A stretch of 64,000 bases of DNA from Chrysomallon squamiferum (GCA_012295275.1 CM022671.1:24613822-24677821); one strand, 5' to 3'. Shown: positions 28,301 to 39,400, counted from the first letter of the stretch. Program-made: numbers and translations. The notes: generated by a model not told the origin, from the sequence alone.

Positions 28301-31300
28301 ACTTTGAACATTCAAGAGATAAGCACAGAAAACAATGGTTTATTCATGTTGGGTGTAGATGTTTAAAACCATGTTGCTTGGGATTTAACATGGATTATGA
28401 TACATGATAACATAAGTAGAAGTCTAAGCAGAATTTGAAGTGTAAATTAAACAAATTGTTGTTAAAAATAATAAATAAGATATGGTTTATGAAAAGGATC
28501 TTTTTAATACCATGTTGAAAGATGAAATTTTATAATACATGTATGAAAACAATGTACATATTAAATATATTTAGGTTTATAAAAAAGTAGAAAATTGAAA
28601 TAAAATACAGATTTAGTGATATATATCCCAAATACCTTTTAGGCTTTTCTCTAGAATAGTGACCCCTTTGGACATCTTTGATATTTATCAGCACTTGATG
28701 GTATTATTATACTCTTGTACTGTTGTCACAGTAGATTGTATGAGGTGACTACACACAAAGTCATAATACTAGTCTCTATAGGTAAACTGTCCACAGCAAG
28801 TCAAGTGTGGTTGGTGTGTTTTCAGTGTGCAGCCTGTCCTCACCCAGATCTAGTATTCTACTTCAAACACAGATTGCCCTCAGGTGTGTTTGAACAGTGA
28901 TGTCCTGTCAGATAAAATAAAGTTTAATAAATCAAATGCTACATCTGGAAAATATTTATGGAAATGAAGACATTTGATATTGGTCTTTGAGCATTTCATT
29001 TCTTATAAATGGTCAGTATATGATCTACATGATATTTATTTATTTGTCTTTCTGTCTTTCTTTATTTTTTGGCTTTATTGGTAGATGTTGCTGCTTCAGA
29101 TAAATCCTAGAAAGGTTTAGGTATAAAATAAAACCAAATTTAAATTGTTTTTTTTTAAAATTTGTCCACATGTCAAAATAACATTTTATGATACAGTGTT
29201 ATGCAATCATGATACTAGATGGCCTTATTAGATACCTGCATTTTTAAAATTATTTTTAATTTATTTTATTTTTGTAATGAATTTCTGGAAGGCCAGACAA
29301 CCACTTAAAAGAATAATCAGTCAGTGAAAGGAAGTTTGTTTAACAACACCTTCAACACATTTTTCTACCAGCAGTTATTGGGTGTCAAACATATGGTTTT
29401 CGTATACTGATACTATCTCAGAGGAAACTGGTAGAGCACTGCCAGTCCAAATACTTCTCTTCTCATTAGAAGAAGGGATCTTTTGTCTACAACTGTTCAT
29501 AAGAACAGAAAACATGAACCAAGTCCTTTGATATAAGTCCTTTGATACAAGTCCAGTCATGGTCACTGGTATAGAAAACATTCTTTAACTGAGCTGCAGT
29601 ATCTGTCTTAGGACAACTCTGTATTAATTGATAATTTTGGGCAAAACTATTTACAGTATTATACTGTTAAATGCCATTATGGACTTAAACTTTTTTTTTT
29701 TTTTTTTTTGAATATTATAGTTTAAAAACCAAAAACCAAGAAAAAACCCACATGAAATTAATTTTCTAATTTTTTTGTTTTTTAGTCTAATCCCCCAAAA
29801 GAGGATATTAACATGTTTTTTTTAATTCATATTATGGATTCATCTAATCCCAAAATACAGGATATTAATATCATTTATAAAACTCATATTATGGATTTGT
29901 CAGACAAAAAATACTTGATATGGCATCATCTTTTAAAAAAAACAAGCTATCTTTATTGATTCTGCATTTATCTTCTCATTTGCCAGGGCAACCATCTTTA
30001 CATCAGCAGTATAAATAGCTCTGCTACATAAAATCATCTAAGCTAGAGTCAAGAGTTTTCTGTGGTTTTTGATTTTTTTCACTCAGTAATTTAGGTCCTG
30101 TTAACTTCTTGCATTTTCAGTATCATGTTTAAAGTGCAAAGTCATAGGTTTCCATAGTTTCATCTTCACTTGAGCAGCATAAACAGATCTGTTATATATA
30201 AAGTGATCTAAGCAAGATACAGATTGTTGTGGGGGTTTATTGTTTTAACTCTCATTAATTTAGGTCAGTATTAACTTCATACATTTTTCAATGTGTAAGT
30301 TATATCAGCAAGTTTAAAGTACTAAAGTCACAATATGTCTCAATATGTCCATATCACATGTAACAAATCGAGCAAAATACATTTGATATGTAAATGTATC
30401 TGGTATATCAGCTTATTCCCAGTGTTATCATCAACTGTGTAAAAGAAGGTAACAAGTAGATAAAGAGACTTACGAGATTTGTGAAGTAAATTTTAATCTT
30501 TTTGGATGTCGACCTTGTCTGGTGATTCTCAGTTTGGCTGAGTCAGCAGATGGGTATTTTAGTGGGTGTAGTTAACTGTGCACTTCATAAAACACTCTCC
30601 TTTTGTCAGCCTCTCTTTCGTCATGCACCCCTGGTTTCCACACAAAGCATGATTTAACATGAACTCTATACAGACTGTGTCAGTTTTAAGCAAATACATT
30701 CTGTGTGTGGCTAATGGTGCTAAAAAAAAAAAAAAAAATTGTAAAAAAAAATATCACAAGTACAGTAAATCCTGTTATTAATGCTATTACAACAACAACT
30801 ACTACTTCTGCTGTTGCTGCTGTTGCTGCCATTACTGTTACTACTACTACTACTATTATTAGTATTTACTATAACTACTGATACCACTACTACTACTACT
30901 GCTGCTACTACTACCATTACTATCACTAAGATAAACAATATGTTAAAAGAAGAAAAAAAAAAAATCCCCCAGTGACAACAGCAGGAACAACAACAAAACA
31001 GTGTAAAATGAAAAAAGAATCCAGCATTACAGCTATCTTTCATTTACAATGATAATGTTGTCAAATTTGAAAGCAGCGTATAAATAAGCATCTATTATTT
31101 AAGCTACAGAACTGACAAAATATTACTTATTAGTGTATTAAAATATTGATAACAGCATCTAGTGTTTTACCAAAAAGATATTAATGATAATAAAATGCAC
31201 AAACTTAGCACTAATGATAACTGTATTTCAAGTAATTATTTTTTGCACTGTGCATTATTTAAAATTGAGAATAAGATGGCTTTAACATTTGGTGAAAGAC

Positions 31301-32363
31301 AGCTAAATTTTGATATTATAATCACATCCACAATTTTAGTTTCTCATTTACTACATTTTTATATAAAAAAAGGATATAATGGTGTTAGAATTTTAAAGTA
31401 CAGCAAAAATTTCCTTTTTTCATATAAAATTTGTATCTAAACTAAAATTTCATTATTTATGAAAAAATATTTTACATAAAAAACATAACATTTATTTTTT
31501 AGTTTAAAATATAACTTAATGTTTCTTTTTTGATTTAAATCCAATCTAATATTTCTTTCTTTTTAAAAAAAAGAGTCTAGCCTAGTACTTCTGTATTTAA
31601 AATTCAACCCAATATTTCTTCTTTTATGTTTGTTTAAAATCTAACCTATTATTACTTTTTGTTTAAAATCCAACCTAATATTCCTTTTTGTTTAAAATCG
31701 AATCTAAAATTCTTTTTGTTTAAAATCCAACCTAATATTCCTTTTTGTTTAAAATTCCTTTTTGTTTAAAATCTAACCTAAACTTTTTGTTTTCCTAATT
31801 TTTGTTTAAAATTTAAAATTCCTTTTTGTTTAAAATCGAACCTAATATTCCTTTTTGTTTAAAATCTAAACTATTATTTGTGTTTTGTTTAAAAGTACAT
31901 GTATTTGTTTACGTGTAAAGAAGAATGTGGAGATTTTACAACTTGCCAGCCATTGTAAGACGACCCTTTAAGAGACAATAAAGTGTTACTCATGTAACAG
32001 TCACACTGAGACAATGACACAGTCTTCAGTGATTTTTTTTCTTTTCTTCTTTCTTCTTTCTTTTTTCATTTTGTTTGTTTTTTTTTTTTTTTGTTGTTTT
32101 TTTTTTTTTTTTTTTTTTTTCTTGTTTTTTTTTTTTTTTTTAAAGAAAGACCAAAAAAAAATTTTTAGAAGGAATATATAAATAAATTAATAAGGAATAA
32201 TTATTTTTTTGTTTAATACTGTTTAATCATGTACTCACTCACACATATACTCACACAGGCACACAGACAAAACAAAAATATATGATAATTTAAAAGGATA
32301 ATTTTCATGATGAAATAATCTTCTTTTTTTCTTCTTTCTTTCTTTCTTTCTTTCTTTCCCTGT

Positions 32364-32404
<41 letters not shown>

Positions 32405-34342
32405 ATTGTAATCTGATTCAATTTCAGTTTACTTGAATTTTTGAATAAAGGTTCAGTTTCATTTGCCTTTCAATTTATTTATTTCATGGTAAACTGATAG
32501 TATGCTATTTTTGAAATTAAATACATGTATCTGAAACATGTAAATTCTGTTTAAAAATATCTTTTCTGAGAACAAACCTCCCCAACAACAACCCCCTCAA
32601 AAAAAAACATACCCCCCAACCTAACTGACACTATATCTTCCATGTGATTAAGAAAATCCTGCTATTTTGGCTTGAATTTCTAACTTCCATTTTTCTACAT
32701 TGAAGATGTTTTTGCTTTACTTTAATTTCATCTCATAAGAACTGTTATTTATTTTATTAAAACACCCAGCAGAGGTTTTAATTTGAAATGTAGAATGTCC
32801 TATTAGTAATCTGGTTATACACATAAACCTAATTCTTTTATGATCTACAGACAAAAATTGTTATTGGGATTTCATCCTCATATGCTGTGTTTTTGCCAGT
32901 CTGATACTTCATATACTTTTCAAGATCTGTTACTCGTCTAATTAATATGAATCTTTTATTTTTTATACCAATGATAAACCACTTGGTTTATTGTTTAATT
33001 AACTGGTAATAAAAAAAAACTCCAGACCTAGGACTGATATAAAACTATAAAATTCCATTTTAAGAAAAGCAGAATTTTATTACCTTTACAATGCTGTTTT
33101 ATTTCTGGTTTTCAGAAAGAGGTCAGATATTGCCAGCAAAATATGGCATTTTCCGCTCAAGTAAAGAATACGACCCATGGAAAGGAATTCTGAAGAATCT
33201 TTATGGCAGGAACTACAATCAGATTTTGACCAGAGCAACGTAAGGATACAAAATATTCGTTTAACACATTTGAAAATAAATTAACAGAGAGATAAACAGC
33301 TGCAGTACATCATGCCATGTACACAAACACGCAGCCAAATGCAAATCTTGTACACACATCAACATCAACATCTTTTAAACTGTATACTTTATTATTTGCT
33401 AACATTATATTCAATTATATTTCAGCTACATATTTCTTTAAATGAGAAACACTATTAAAATCGAAATGTAGCAATAACTAAATCTTTGCCATGTAATGTT
33501 CGTTGTAGTAAGTTTAATTATACAAGACACATTACACTATATCTTAGCAGTCAATTCAGCAAACATTCACTGTAGAATTAGTGGGAGGTTTGTTATTTAT
33601 TAAAGGAATATTCGCTGTTAATTAATGGGACGTACATTATTTGTTAACGGGATGTTTGCTGTTTATTAGTGTGGCTGTGTACTAAATATTCTAACTGTCA
33701 GCACTTATTCTGCAGTGGTGGTGTAAATAAAGAAGAATGTTCTTTGCTTTAGGACCACACAGATTAAATCTGTCGGCCAGACAAGATTTACAGTGATGAT
33801 GTCATTTGAATTCTGAATCTGTTTCGTTCTCAAGAAATTTTTTCAAGAATGTTTTTCATTATTATTATTTTATTTTTTTTCACAAAAAGGTTTTTGGATA
33901 ATTTTTTTTTTTTTTTTTTAAATCCTTATCTCTCATGGAATTTTTATGTCCTCTACTCATGTATAATAATGGACACCGATAATGTTTTCTTGGTTCATTT
34001 GCTCATTCATCCATTATTTAGAAACTGAATATTTAAGTACCTTTTTACTTCAGATACTATTCCACTTACCTCATCACCAGTACACGTGAGGCTTGCTTTA
34101 ACAACACTGATGCTCCATGGGCCAACATTCTGAAGAAGGGTGTTCACGTCTGCGTCGAGTGTCAGCCAACTGCGATGGACCGAGAACGAGGTATGCGCTG
34201 CATCGGCCACGGAGTCAAAAACATGATCACAGAGTGGTCAGCAGTCAACGTTCCTCACTGCCGTGGCGAGTGGACGATGCAGGCCCCACACGAAGCTGGA
34301 ACCTGTGAACAGGACAAAGAAGATGCATTTATCTTCGTTTGA
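18034..34342 (+). CDS. SBSPON: SBSPON-like secreted thrombospondin type-1 protein (gene span)
   Basis: Joining 18034-18100, 24082-24297, 33116-33239 and 34054-34342 gives an open frame of 696 bases, 231 residues. Residues 1-22 look like a signal peptide. Residues 24-81 are a thrombospondin type-1 repeat with the W-x-x-W pair (W31, W34), the R-x-R layer (R46, R48) and six Cys. Residues 95-231 match the C-terminal half of SBSPON: a CVECQPTAM block at 169-177, six further Cys (150, 169, 172, 185, 205, 220) and a closing AFIFV. The family is secreted to the extracellular matrix; its biochemical role is poorly known. Vertebrate members also have a somatomedin-B domain before the TSP1 repeat, and I found no such exon here. 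It converges with the carboxypeptidase gene. Certain for the last three exons, less so for the first. Confidence 0.87.
19457..19482. repeat. (CA)n microsatellite
   Basis: A perfect CA run; a shorter one lies at about 19333-19348. Confidence 0.9.
19733..19848 (+). repeat. direct duplication, 51 bp, period 65
   Basis: The block that starts ttaaacatgtgggtctgttt occurs at 19733-19783 and again at 19798-19848, with no difference that I can see. A shared ggtaatggc precedes each copy. It is a recent local duplication. Confidence 0.9.
19869..20003 (+). mobile_element. relic of tRNA-headed mollusc SINE, head part
   Basis: The A-box-like word tagctcagtggttagagcat is at about 19877-19896. A (TTC)n run at 19924-19944 interrupts the body. 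At about 19980-20001 the sequence cagccagtgttctgaaactg fits the SINE segment CAGCCAGTGCTCCACAACTGG. It is not a functional tRNA gene because no proper B box or acceptor stem is visible. Confidence 0.6.
20210..20308 (-). mobile_element. relic of mollusc SINE, body part
   Basis: The plus strand reads caattagcagcaaggaatat followed by tttatatgtagcatccca and, later, tctggctggaatgagaaata. These are diverged forms of the reverse strand of the SINE body. Its orientation is opposite to the head at 19869. Confidence 0.65.
20801..20850. repeat. (AAT)n microsatellite
   Basis: An AAT run with small interruptions. Confidence 0.9.
21431..21626. repeat. CA-rich tract with (CA)n core
   Basis: Imperfect CA repeats interspersed with attcaca and accc words, ending in an uninterrupted CA run at about 21582-21626. 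Confidence 0.9.
21870..22612 (+). repeat. decayed satellite, four scattered units
   Basis: A unit of about 80 bases with the core gaagatggcatcactgtggg followed by agataactctt recurs at about 21870, 22029, 22416 and 22530. Each core is followed by a form of aagatataa..atgaca..atgcaca. The spacing is uneven because simple repeats, including the CTA tract, have grown between units. Confidence 0.75.
22228..22360. repeat. (CTA)n microsatellite
   Basis: About 120 bases of CTA repeats that pass into ATA repeats. It lies between units of the decayed satellite. The open frames over it are repeat artefacts. Confidence 0.95.
22613..24060. other. intronic AT-rich DNA
   Basis: A tracts and (AATA)n or (AAT)n runs, the longest at about 23697-23765. 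No exon was seen. Confidence 0.6.
24082..24297 (+). CDS. SBSPON: SBSPON-like exon 2: thrombospondin type-1 repeat
   Basis: 216 bases, entered after ttctcttttag in phase 1 and left at cgag|gtaacg in phase 1. It encodes [19 protein letters not shown] and continues with the SRRRIR and NGGKHCP words that define a TSP1 repeat: W-x-x-W, C-x(3)-C-G, R-x-R-x-R and six Cys in all. One exon for the whole domain, in phase 1-1, is the usual arrangement for TSP1 repeats. The minus-strand open frame over this exon is a shadow. Confidence 0.93.
24814..25012 (+). repeat. direct repeat, copy 1 of 2
   Basis: About 200 bases that recur at 27106-27304, 2292 bases downstream. The core from aaaaggttgaactcaaaata to ttgcccca (about 100 bases) shows no difference that I can see. 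The flanks have scattered substitutions. Confidence 0.92.
24985..25270 (+). repeat. tandem array, about 21 bp unit
   Basis: A unit close to cagtgtaaccaaatcatttt recurs about twelve times, with aacc/accc and tttta/ttcag/ttggc variants. It follows directly on direct-repeat copy 1. Confidence 0.9.
25271..27105. other. intronic DNA between the two direct repeats
   Basis: Loose AGT-type trinucleotides at about 25620-25830, A tracts and a CA-rich stretch at about 26365-26400. The open frames at 26338-26834 are AT- and repeat-biased with no motif. Confidence 0.5.
27106..27304 (+). repeat. direct repeat, copy 2 of 2
   Basis: Partner of 24814-25012, same orientation. It too is followed by the roughly 21-bp array, so the array was part of the duplicated or inserted unit. 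Confidence 0.92.
27280..27412 (+). repeat. tandem array, about 21 bp unit, second locus
   Basis: About six degenerate units of the gtgtaaccaaatcattt kind, shorter and more diverged than the array at 24985-25270. Confidence 0.85.
27694..27770 (-). mobile_element. fragment of mollusc SINE
   Basis: The plus strand reads cagttaacagcaaaggatca and then tacatgcaccttacagaaag, a diverged reverse-strand form of the SINE body (AGCAGCAAGGGATCTTTTATATGCACC-type word). Confidence 0.55.
27771..29324. other. intronic DNA, no feature seen
   Basis: Unique AT-rich sequence. The short open frames at 27970-28407 and 28715-28900 show no recognisable protein. Confidence 0.5.
29325..29590 (-). mobile_element. mollusc SINE copy, long but diverged
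   Basis: The plus strand starts ggaagtttgtttaacaacac followed by cttcaacacattttt, then tgggtgtcaaacatatggtt, tctcagaggaaac, cttctcattagaagaaggga and ccagtcatggtcactgg. In this order they match the reverse strand of the widespread mollusc SINE (GAAATGTTTTATTTAACGAC, CACTCAACACATTTT, GTCAGACATATGG, GAGAGGAAACC, then the body). The open frame on the minus strand here is not a gene. Confidence 0.8.
29760..29935. repeat. tandem repeat, about 72 bp unit, 2-3 copies
   Basis: The words tctaatcccccaaaagagga-tattaa and attcatattatggatt recur with changes at about 29786, 29855 and, in part, 29905. Confidence 0.65.
29980..30340. repeat. tandem duplication, about 180 bp unit, diverged
   Basis: The order catctt-ac..gcagcataaa-agctctg..ataaa-atctaagc..ttactcatttaggtc..taacttc-cattt is seen from about 29990 and again from about 30163. 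It is an old duplication. Confidence 0.6.
30779..30930. repeat. (ACT)n/(CTG)n mixed trinucleotide tract
   Basis: Imperfect ACT, GCT and ATT triplets; the poly-Leu, Ser and Thr open frames on both strands are artefacts. Confidence 0.85.
31480..31895. repeat. tandem array, about 27-30 bp unit
   Basis: The unit ctttttgtttaaaatccaac followed by ctaatatt recurs about a dozen times, with aac/gaa/taa variants and some truncated units. Confidence 0.85.
32036..32155. repeat. long T-rich tract
   Basis: About 120 bases that are almost all T with a few C and G; uridine-rich in the sense transcript. Confidence 0.95.
32322..32403. repeat. (TTTC)n followed by T tract
   Basis: TTTC repeats to about 32358, then about 35 T ending at 32403. 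Confidence 0.95.
33116..33239 (+). CDS. SBSPON: SBSPON-like exon 3
   Basis: 124 bases after tggttttcag, phase 1 in and phase 2 out, with donor gtaagg at 33240. It encodes [20 protein letters not shown] and a following [21 protein letters not shown]. It corresponds to the linker and start of the C-terminal region of the SBSPON family. If the donor were ignored the frame would stop at once (acg taa), which supports the splice. Confidence 0.85.
33240..34053 (+). other. intron 3 of SBSPON-like gene
   Basis: 814 bases, gtaagg donor and ttttacttcag acceptor; T tracts at about 33903-33919. No other feature was seen. Confidence 0.8.
34054..34342 (+). CDS. SBSPON: SBSPON-like exon 4: C-terminal domain and stop
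   Basis: Phase 2 entry completes a Thr codon, then [20 protein letters not shown] leads into [20 protein letters not shown] and ends EDAFIFV, stop TGA at 34340-34342. The C-x-x-C-Q-P block, the R-C..G-G spacing and the terminal F-I-F-hydrophobic residue are what I recognise as SBSPON. There is one N-glycosylation site (N152). CpG is kept at a higher level than in the neighbouring introns. Confidence 0.93.
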
Positions 34343-34571
34343 TCTAATAAGACTGATTTCCAATTGGAACTCTTTTTTTTTATTATTATTTTTTTAAATG
34401 TGCTGGTTAACTTTTCATAATGTTGCATTATGCAATGGTTAATGTGTGAGGAAGCTTGTAAAATAAAAGAAAAAATTTTTTTTTTTTTTTTTTGGTATTT
34501 GAAAAATAAATTTGTCTTCAAAATCAGGGATATTAATATCTCTTTGACTGACAAATAATGTCATCATAGAC

Positions 34572-34607
<36 letters not shown>

Positions 34608-37060
34608 AAATTGATGTTCAGCAAAGGATATTTTTACACTGCAATAGAATTATCCCACACAGAAGCAGGGATGTAATTTAAGAAATGTTTTTGTAAATAG
34701 GTTTTAAATTCTACATCTTAGTATGATATGCTTCAGTTGCAATACGTCAATAGCAGTTGGAAACTTTTAAACATTTATGTTACGGTCATCTGACATTTTT
34801 TCAGCAATATTGTCAAATATTATTTGTTTAACCTGAACAATAATAAATTAACTTGGAGATCACAGGGTTTCTTATTTGACTGGGTTAACAAAGTAAAGGA
34901 AATATGGCAATTTTGATATTAAAACCATCTTGATCTCTTTTAAACAAAGGCTAGATAACTCAGTTAAACAAGATGACCTTTATAGATGGACATTATATTA
35001 AGCCTGTCTGTAAATGATATTGCTGCTTCACATTGTAAATTTTAATGTAGCTAGGACCTTCTGTTGTGATGAATGAAGGGTGAAAATGTAAGAAAAACAA
35101 CAACAAAAAAACCCAACAATCATACTTTATTATTATTAAACAATTTGTATTGTATATTTGTCTTTTTTTTCTTCTGAAAATGTAGATTTATTTTTAGTCA
35201 TAGTGTTCAGAAAATGTTTGCATATTCATCCACTATTTTATACTTTTGTGTAGTCATTCATGTTTTATTCAATTATTCTTAGTATTTACCTCAGCTAACC
35301 TCAAAACAACTCTGGTGCTTGTTTTTATTTTGTGATGAAGACCAGCCAGTATTCCATCAAAGCATTCTGTTTTTGAATTAACACACACGAGAAATAAAAG
35401 CCACAGATGCTTCTATACTGTACATAACACACAGGATTCTATTTTTATTTTAATTTAATTTAATTTTTTTTTTTTTTTTTTTGAATGTTAACATTGGATT
35501 TGGAGATTTAATTAATTACAACCCTCAGTAAAAGCTTTATAAAATTTTAAGATATAGCTGTAACTAAATTATCTTTATCAAAAGAATTTGTTGTACGTGA
35601 TTCATTGGAAATGTTAGCCTATTACTCTGCTAGGATATGGATTTTTCTTTTTTCAGATTATAAATATAATTTTTTTTGTATCATGGAATACAAATTTTGT
35701 TTTTTTCTTGAATAGATTAAAACTGATTGAAAATATTGTATGCACTTCCTGTTCAGACAAACAGGACCATGTGTGACAGGGGTGAAGAAAAAGAATAATA
35801 AATGGAAACAGTGAAATATATGTACACTTTCTTTTTCTTTACTTCACTTTTTTTTTCTTTTTTAATGCTGATTTTTAATTCCAAATGTATTTTGTTACAG
35901 TATAGACAGCTTAATGTGGAAAAATGTTGTTCCTTTTATAAAAAAAAACAAAAAAAACTTTTATTTAAATTCTGGCTTGGTATTTTGGAGCAAAGAATAT
36001 CACTTAACATAGGCAGCATGTCTACACACAGTTAACAAAGAGCTGCATAAATAAAAATGATGAGAATACATGTCACAGTTTGAAATACATGTATGTTAAG
36101 CATAGGAGCCTCATCTTGTGTACATATGTATGTTTGAATAATATATCTAAATAGATTTTTGATTATTCTAACCCCCACAAACCCCAAATTTTAACAATAC
36201 AAAAATCTGTTAATTTGAATCATTTATATTCATAATTTCATTTCATTAGTAATACCCCACAAACCCTGAAAATAGTTTGTTTTATGTTTGTAGATATGCT
36301 ATTAATTCAAAGCTTTTAATTAGAAAAATTTAAAAATAATATTTAAAAAAGAAAAAAAGAAAAGAAAAAAAGTGAAAGGAAGAAAAATGAAAAACTTGAC
36401 AAAGCAATAAAAATGTTATCCATTAATTCACTGATAAAATGGTGCTTTATTTTGTACCCCACTGTATACTGTAATCTCACTTTGATGATTGCTGTTGCTC
36501 GGGTGACCATTTATTTGTCATGTCATTGTTCTTAGTTATTAAATTTGTTTTTGATTACTGTGGCTATTGCTTTTGATAAAATAGCATAAATAACTTAAAT
36601 TTTGTTCATAATTGTATTAGACATGAATGCACAAGCTCAATATATATTCATAATAAGTATATATGTAGACAGTGTATCTAGATCTGAACTTTTACTATGA
36701 TCCTGTATTAGCAATAACGTCTGTGTATGATGTATTTTGAAATAGGAAAATATTGCTTTGAGTTTTAGTAATTTTTAAAATTTGTGGTGCTTTTAAAAAA
36801 ATTAATATTTTGTAAAATGTGCTCGTATCTTTTTAATTTTTAGTAAACCACATTTAATTTTTGTTATTGTTTTTCTTTTCTTTTAAACCACTTAAGATGT
36901 ATTGGAATGACATAATTTATACCATTATTTTTTCTTTATTTATTTTTAAATATCATGATGCTATTAATTATTATTACTTAGAAAATGTAATAATAATTCC
37001 ACATTCTATAACTTCTATTTTGTATAAAGCATATTCAGTCTTTTTAAAAGAATGATAAAA
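34343..37060 (+). other. probable 3' UTR and downstream flank
   Basis: AT-rich and CpG-poor without any gene. The first AATAAA is at 34462-34467, about 120 bases past the stop; others follow, for example near 34503 and 36049. T tracts lie at 34372-34395 and 34476-34493, and a 30-base A tract at 34576-34605. CpG stays depleted until about 37060, which hints that the transcribed unit may run that far, but the true poly(A) site cannot be told from sequence. Confidence 0.45.
34462..34467 (+). terminator. candidate poly(A) signal of SBSPON-like gene
   Basis: AATAAA about 120 bases after the stop codon, followed by a T-rich stretch from 34476. Confidence 0.45.
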
Positions 37061-39396
37061 AATACCACGGATTGGTTTTTAACGCTTGCAATGATATAAT
37101 GACCAAAAACAAAATGGACGGCTTTTCACAATCAACTTATCGATTCATACGTGAAATGTTAAGTCTTTTTGTAGAAAAATCAAACAAAGTAATCTCTTAA
37201 CATCAGGAAGAACCAACAAGAACGTAAATAAAGATTACTGGTTGTTTTATTTAGCGAATTAATGGTGAAACTTCAAGACTGTTTCTCACGGATTTTGGAT
37301 TCGCACTTCCACCATTTTTAGCCATGAAACTCATTAATGGACACACTATTTATAGTTTAATTACACACTGACCATTTAATTTAGCATTTGTGTAAAACTA
37401 CTTATTTAGAGAAAGTAATTACTTTTATAGTGGATTTTTATGTATATAATTATATGCCTTATCCATGAGTGTTACAGCCACTGTTTTATTTTATTTACAT
37501 ACTGGTTGTTCAGATAGTGCTTGTATGCAATGTTATTTAAATAATAAATATTTAAAAAAAATAAAAAGAAAAAAAAAAAAAAAAAAAAAAAGATAATAAT
37601 AAAATAAAAAATAAAATAAAACATATAAAAATGAAACATTTTCTTTGGTGCGAGCATAACTCAAGTTTTTGGGAAGCACTACAATGGAGGAAAGTAAATC
37701 TGTAGTCAATAGAACACGTCATTCGTGTAGATACATTAAATACATTAATGTTAACCACCACAAATTAATATCTATTATTGCAAAAAAATAAAATATAAAA
37801 TTATCAATGGCTTACCATTTAGAAGCAAAAGATCAAGATAAAAAAAATGTACAAGAAACCTTTGATGAACTAACTTGTCGTAGAGTACTGGCTGAAACAT
37901 CGAAATGAACAGTCAAGCACAAGTACATTATAAAATTAAAGGGCATTACATAAAAGAACGGACAGATTATTCCATTTGCCTCATCAACCGTCTTTTTAAA
38001 TGCCAGTATTACATAAAATAAAAGCCATCCATTATTTCAAACACCAAAGAAATGTTTTATTACCTTTAAATAGAATGAACCAAAAATACTGGAATTTTAT
38101 AATATTTATTAATTTGTATATTTTTTAAAATTACATTGCAAGTTTTCACAATTTAATACATATGTTAGTTTTATGTTGTGCGGGACACTCATTCATTTGC
38201 ACTTGTGGTTTGAGTAGCAATTATAACTAACCATACAGAATTTACATTTGAATTTTATTTTTAAGAAAATAAATATTTCTTCTCGTTTGGGTTCTTTTTA
38301 TATCATTACTAGTAATACCATCAGTATCTATACATAAAAGAACATGAAAATATCTGAGATGTAGCCATACGTGCTTCTACATTTATTTAAAACATTTGCT
38401 CAAAACAAGGGTTTATTCATCTCCCAGAATAGAAGCACTATTTTGTTCTTGCAACTACCACCGTCCCCATCATCATCATCATCATCATCATCGTCGTCAT
38501 CATCATCAATTTAATGACATTATTCAGCATTGATGATAACTTAAAATTTTCCTCTTTTCCAAATTGTAGCTTCGTTTGCCTACTATTTGGAGAATTGGAA
38601 ACATAAGGAAAAAAAAAAAAAAAAAAAAATACGCAATCAAAAATGCAAGAAATATTCCTTTGAAACCAAAAACTTCTTTAACATGTCAGGTTTTTCTGTT
38701 GCAACAGATTCATGCTCAGCTGCCCAGACAAAAGTACAAGTTTGCTGTGCATACATGCAGAGCGTACATCGTTAAACATGGTTTAGAATCTATTTTACGT
38801 GAACTTTATTACTTTTTATTATTCCTCAAAACGTGACGTAACGAAACAGGTGCGTGATTTCATTATGGCCTAATCCAATTCCACTGAACTAAATTCGAAA
38901 CAGACAAAGTTAAAAAAATTTAAAAAAAAAAGAAGAAGAAAGAAACGGTTAATGTGTTTTTGGGTGATAATTATCAGACTAACACGACCGTGTTATATTA
39001 AGGTATCTGGCAATTTGTCTGCAAAATTATCACTGCGTCAGCAAAGCTCGGAGTCCATTGGGCAGATTGTGTTCTGCAAGTTTGCGTCATTTAAGTTTCA
39101 ATTTTTTTTTCTGCATTAAACTTTCAAACCTGAAGCTATCTGTGTGCAGTTTCTTGTTTAATTAATCAAAATGGTGAGTGGCATCTAGACACTGTACAGC
39201 AAAGCTGTCTGGCAATTTCTGCCATTTCTGGTGCAGATGAAAGAAACTATTTGGCAATGTAGACCTCGTAAAAACGATAAATATATGCCAACCGTTTAAT
39301 AAAAACTGATATAACATAACAAAATAATAAAATGGGTAATTTACAACATATCTGCGAACGAAAGCATTAAAGGAAAAGATACGAAAAAAAAAAAAA

Positions 39397-39400
<4 letters not shown>

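Larger units (their letters stand above)
24298..33115 (+). other. intron 2 of SBSPON-like gene
   Basis: 8818 bases between the gtaacg donor and the tggttttcag acceptor. The flanking exons are both in phase 1, so no exon is missing for frame reasons. It carries a pair of near-identical 200-bp direct repeats, two SINE relics, several AT-rich arrays and very long T tracts, listed separately. Confidence 0.7.

Noticed and set aside
34007-34308. Other-frame open reading over SBSPON exon 4
   Set aside because: Shadows of the exon whose frame matches the family.
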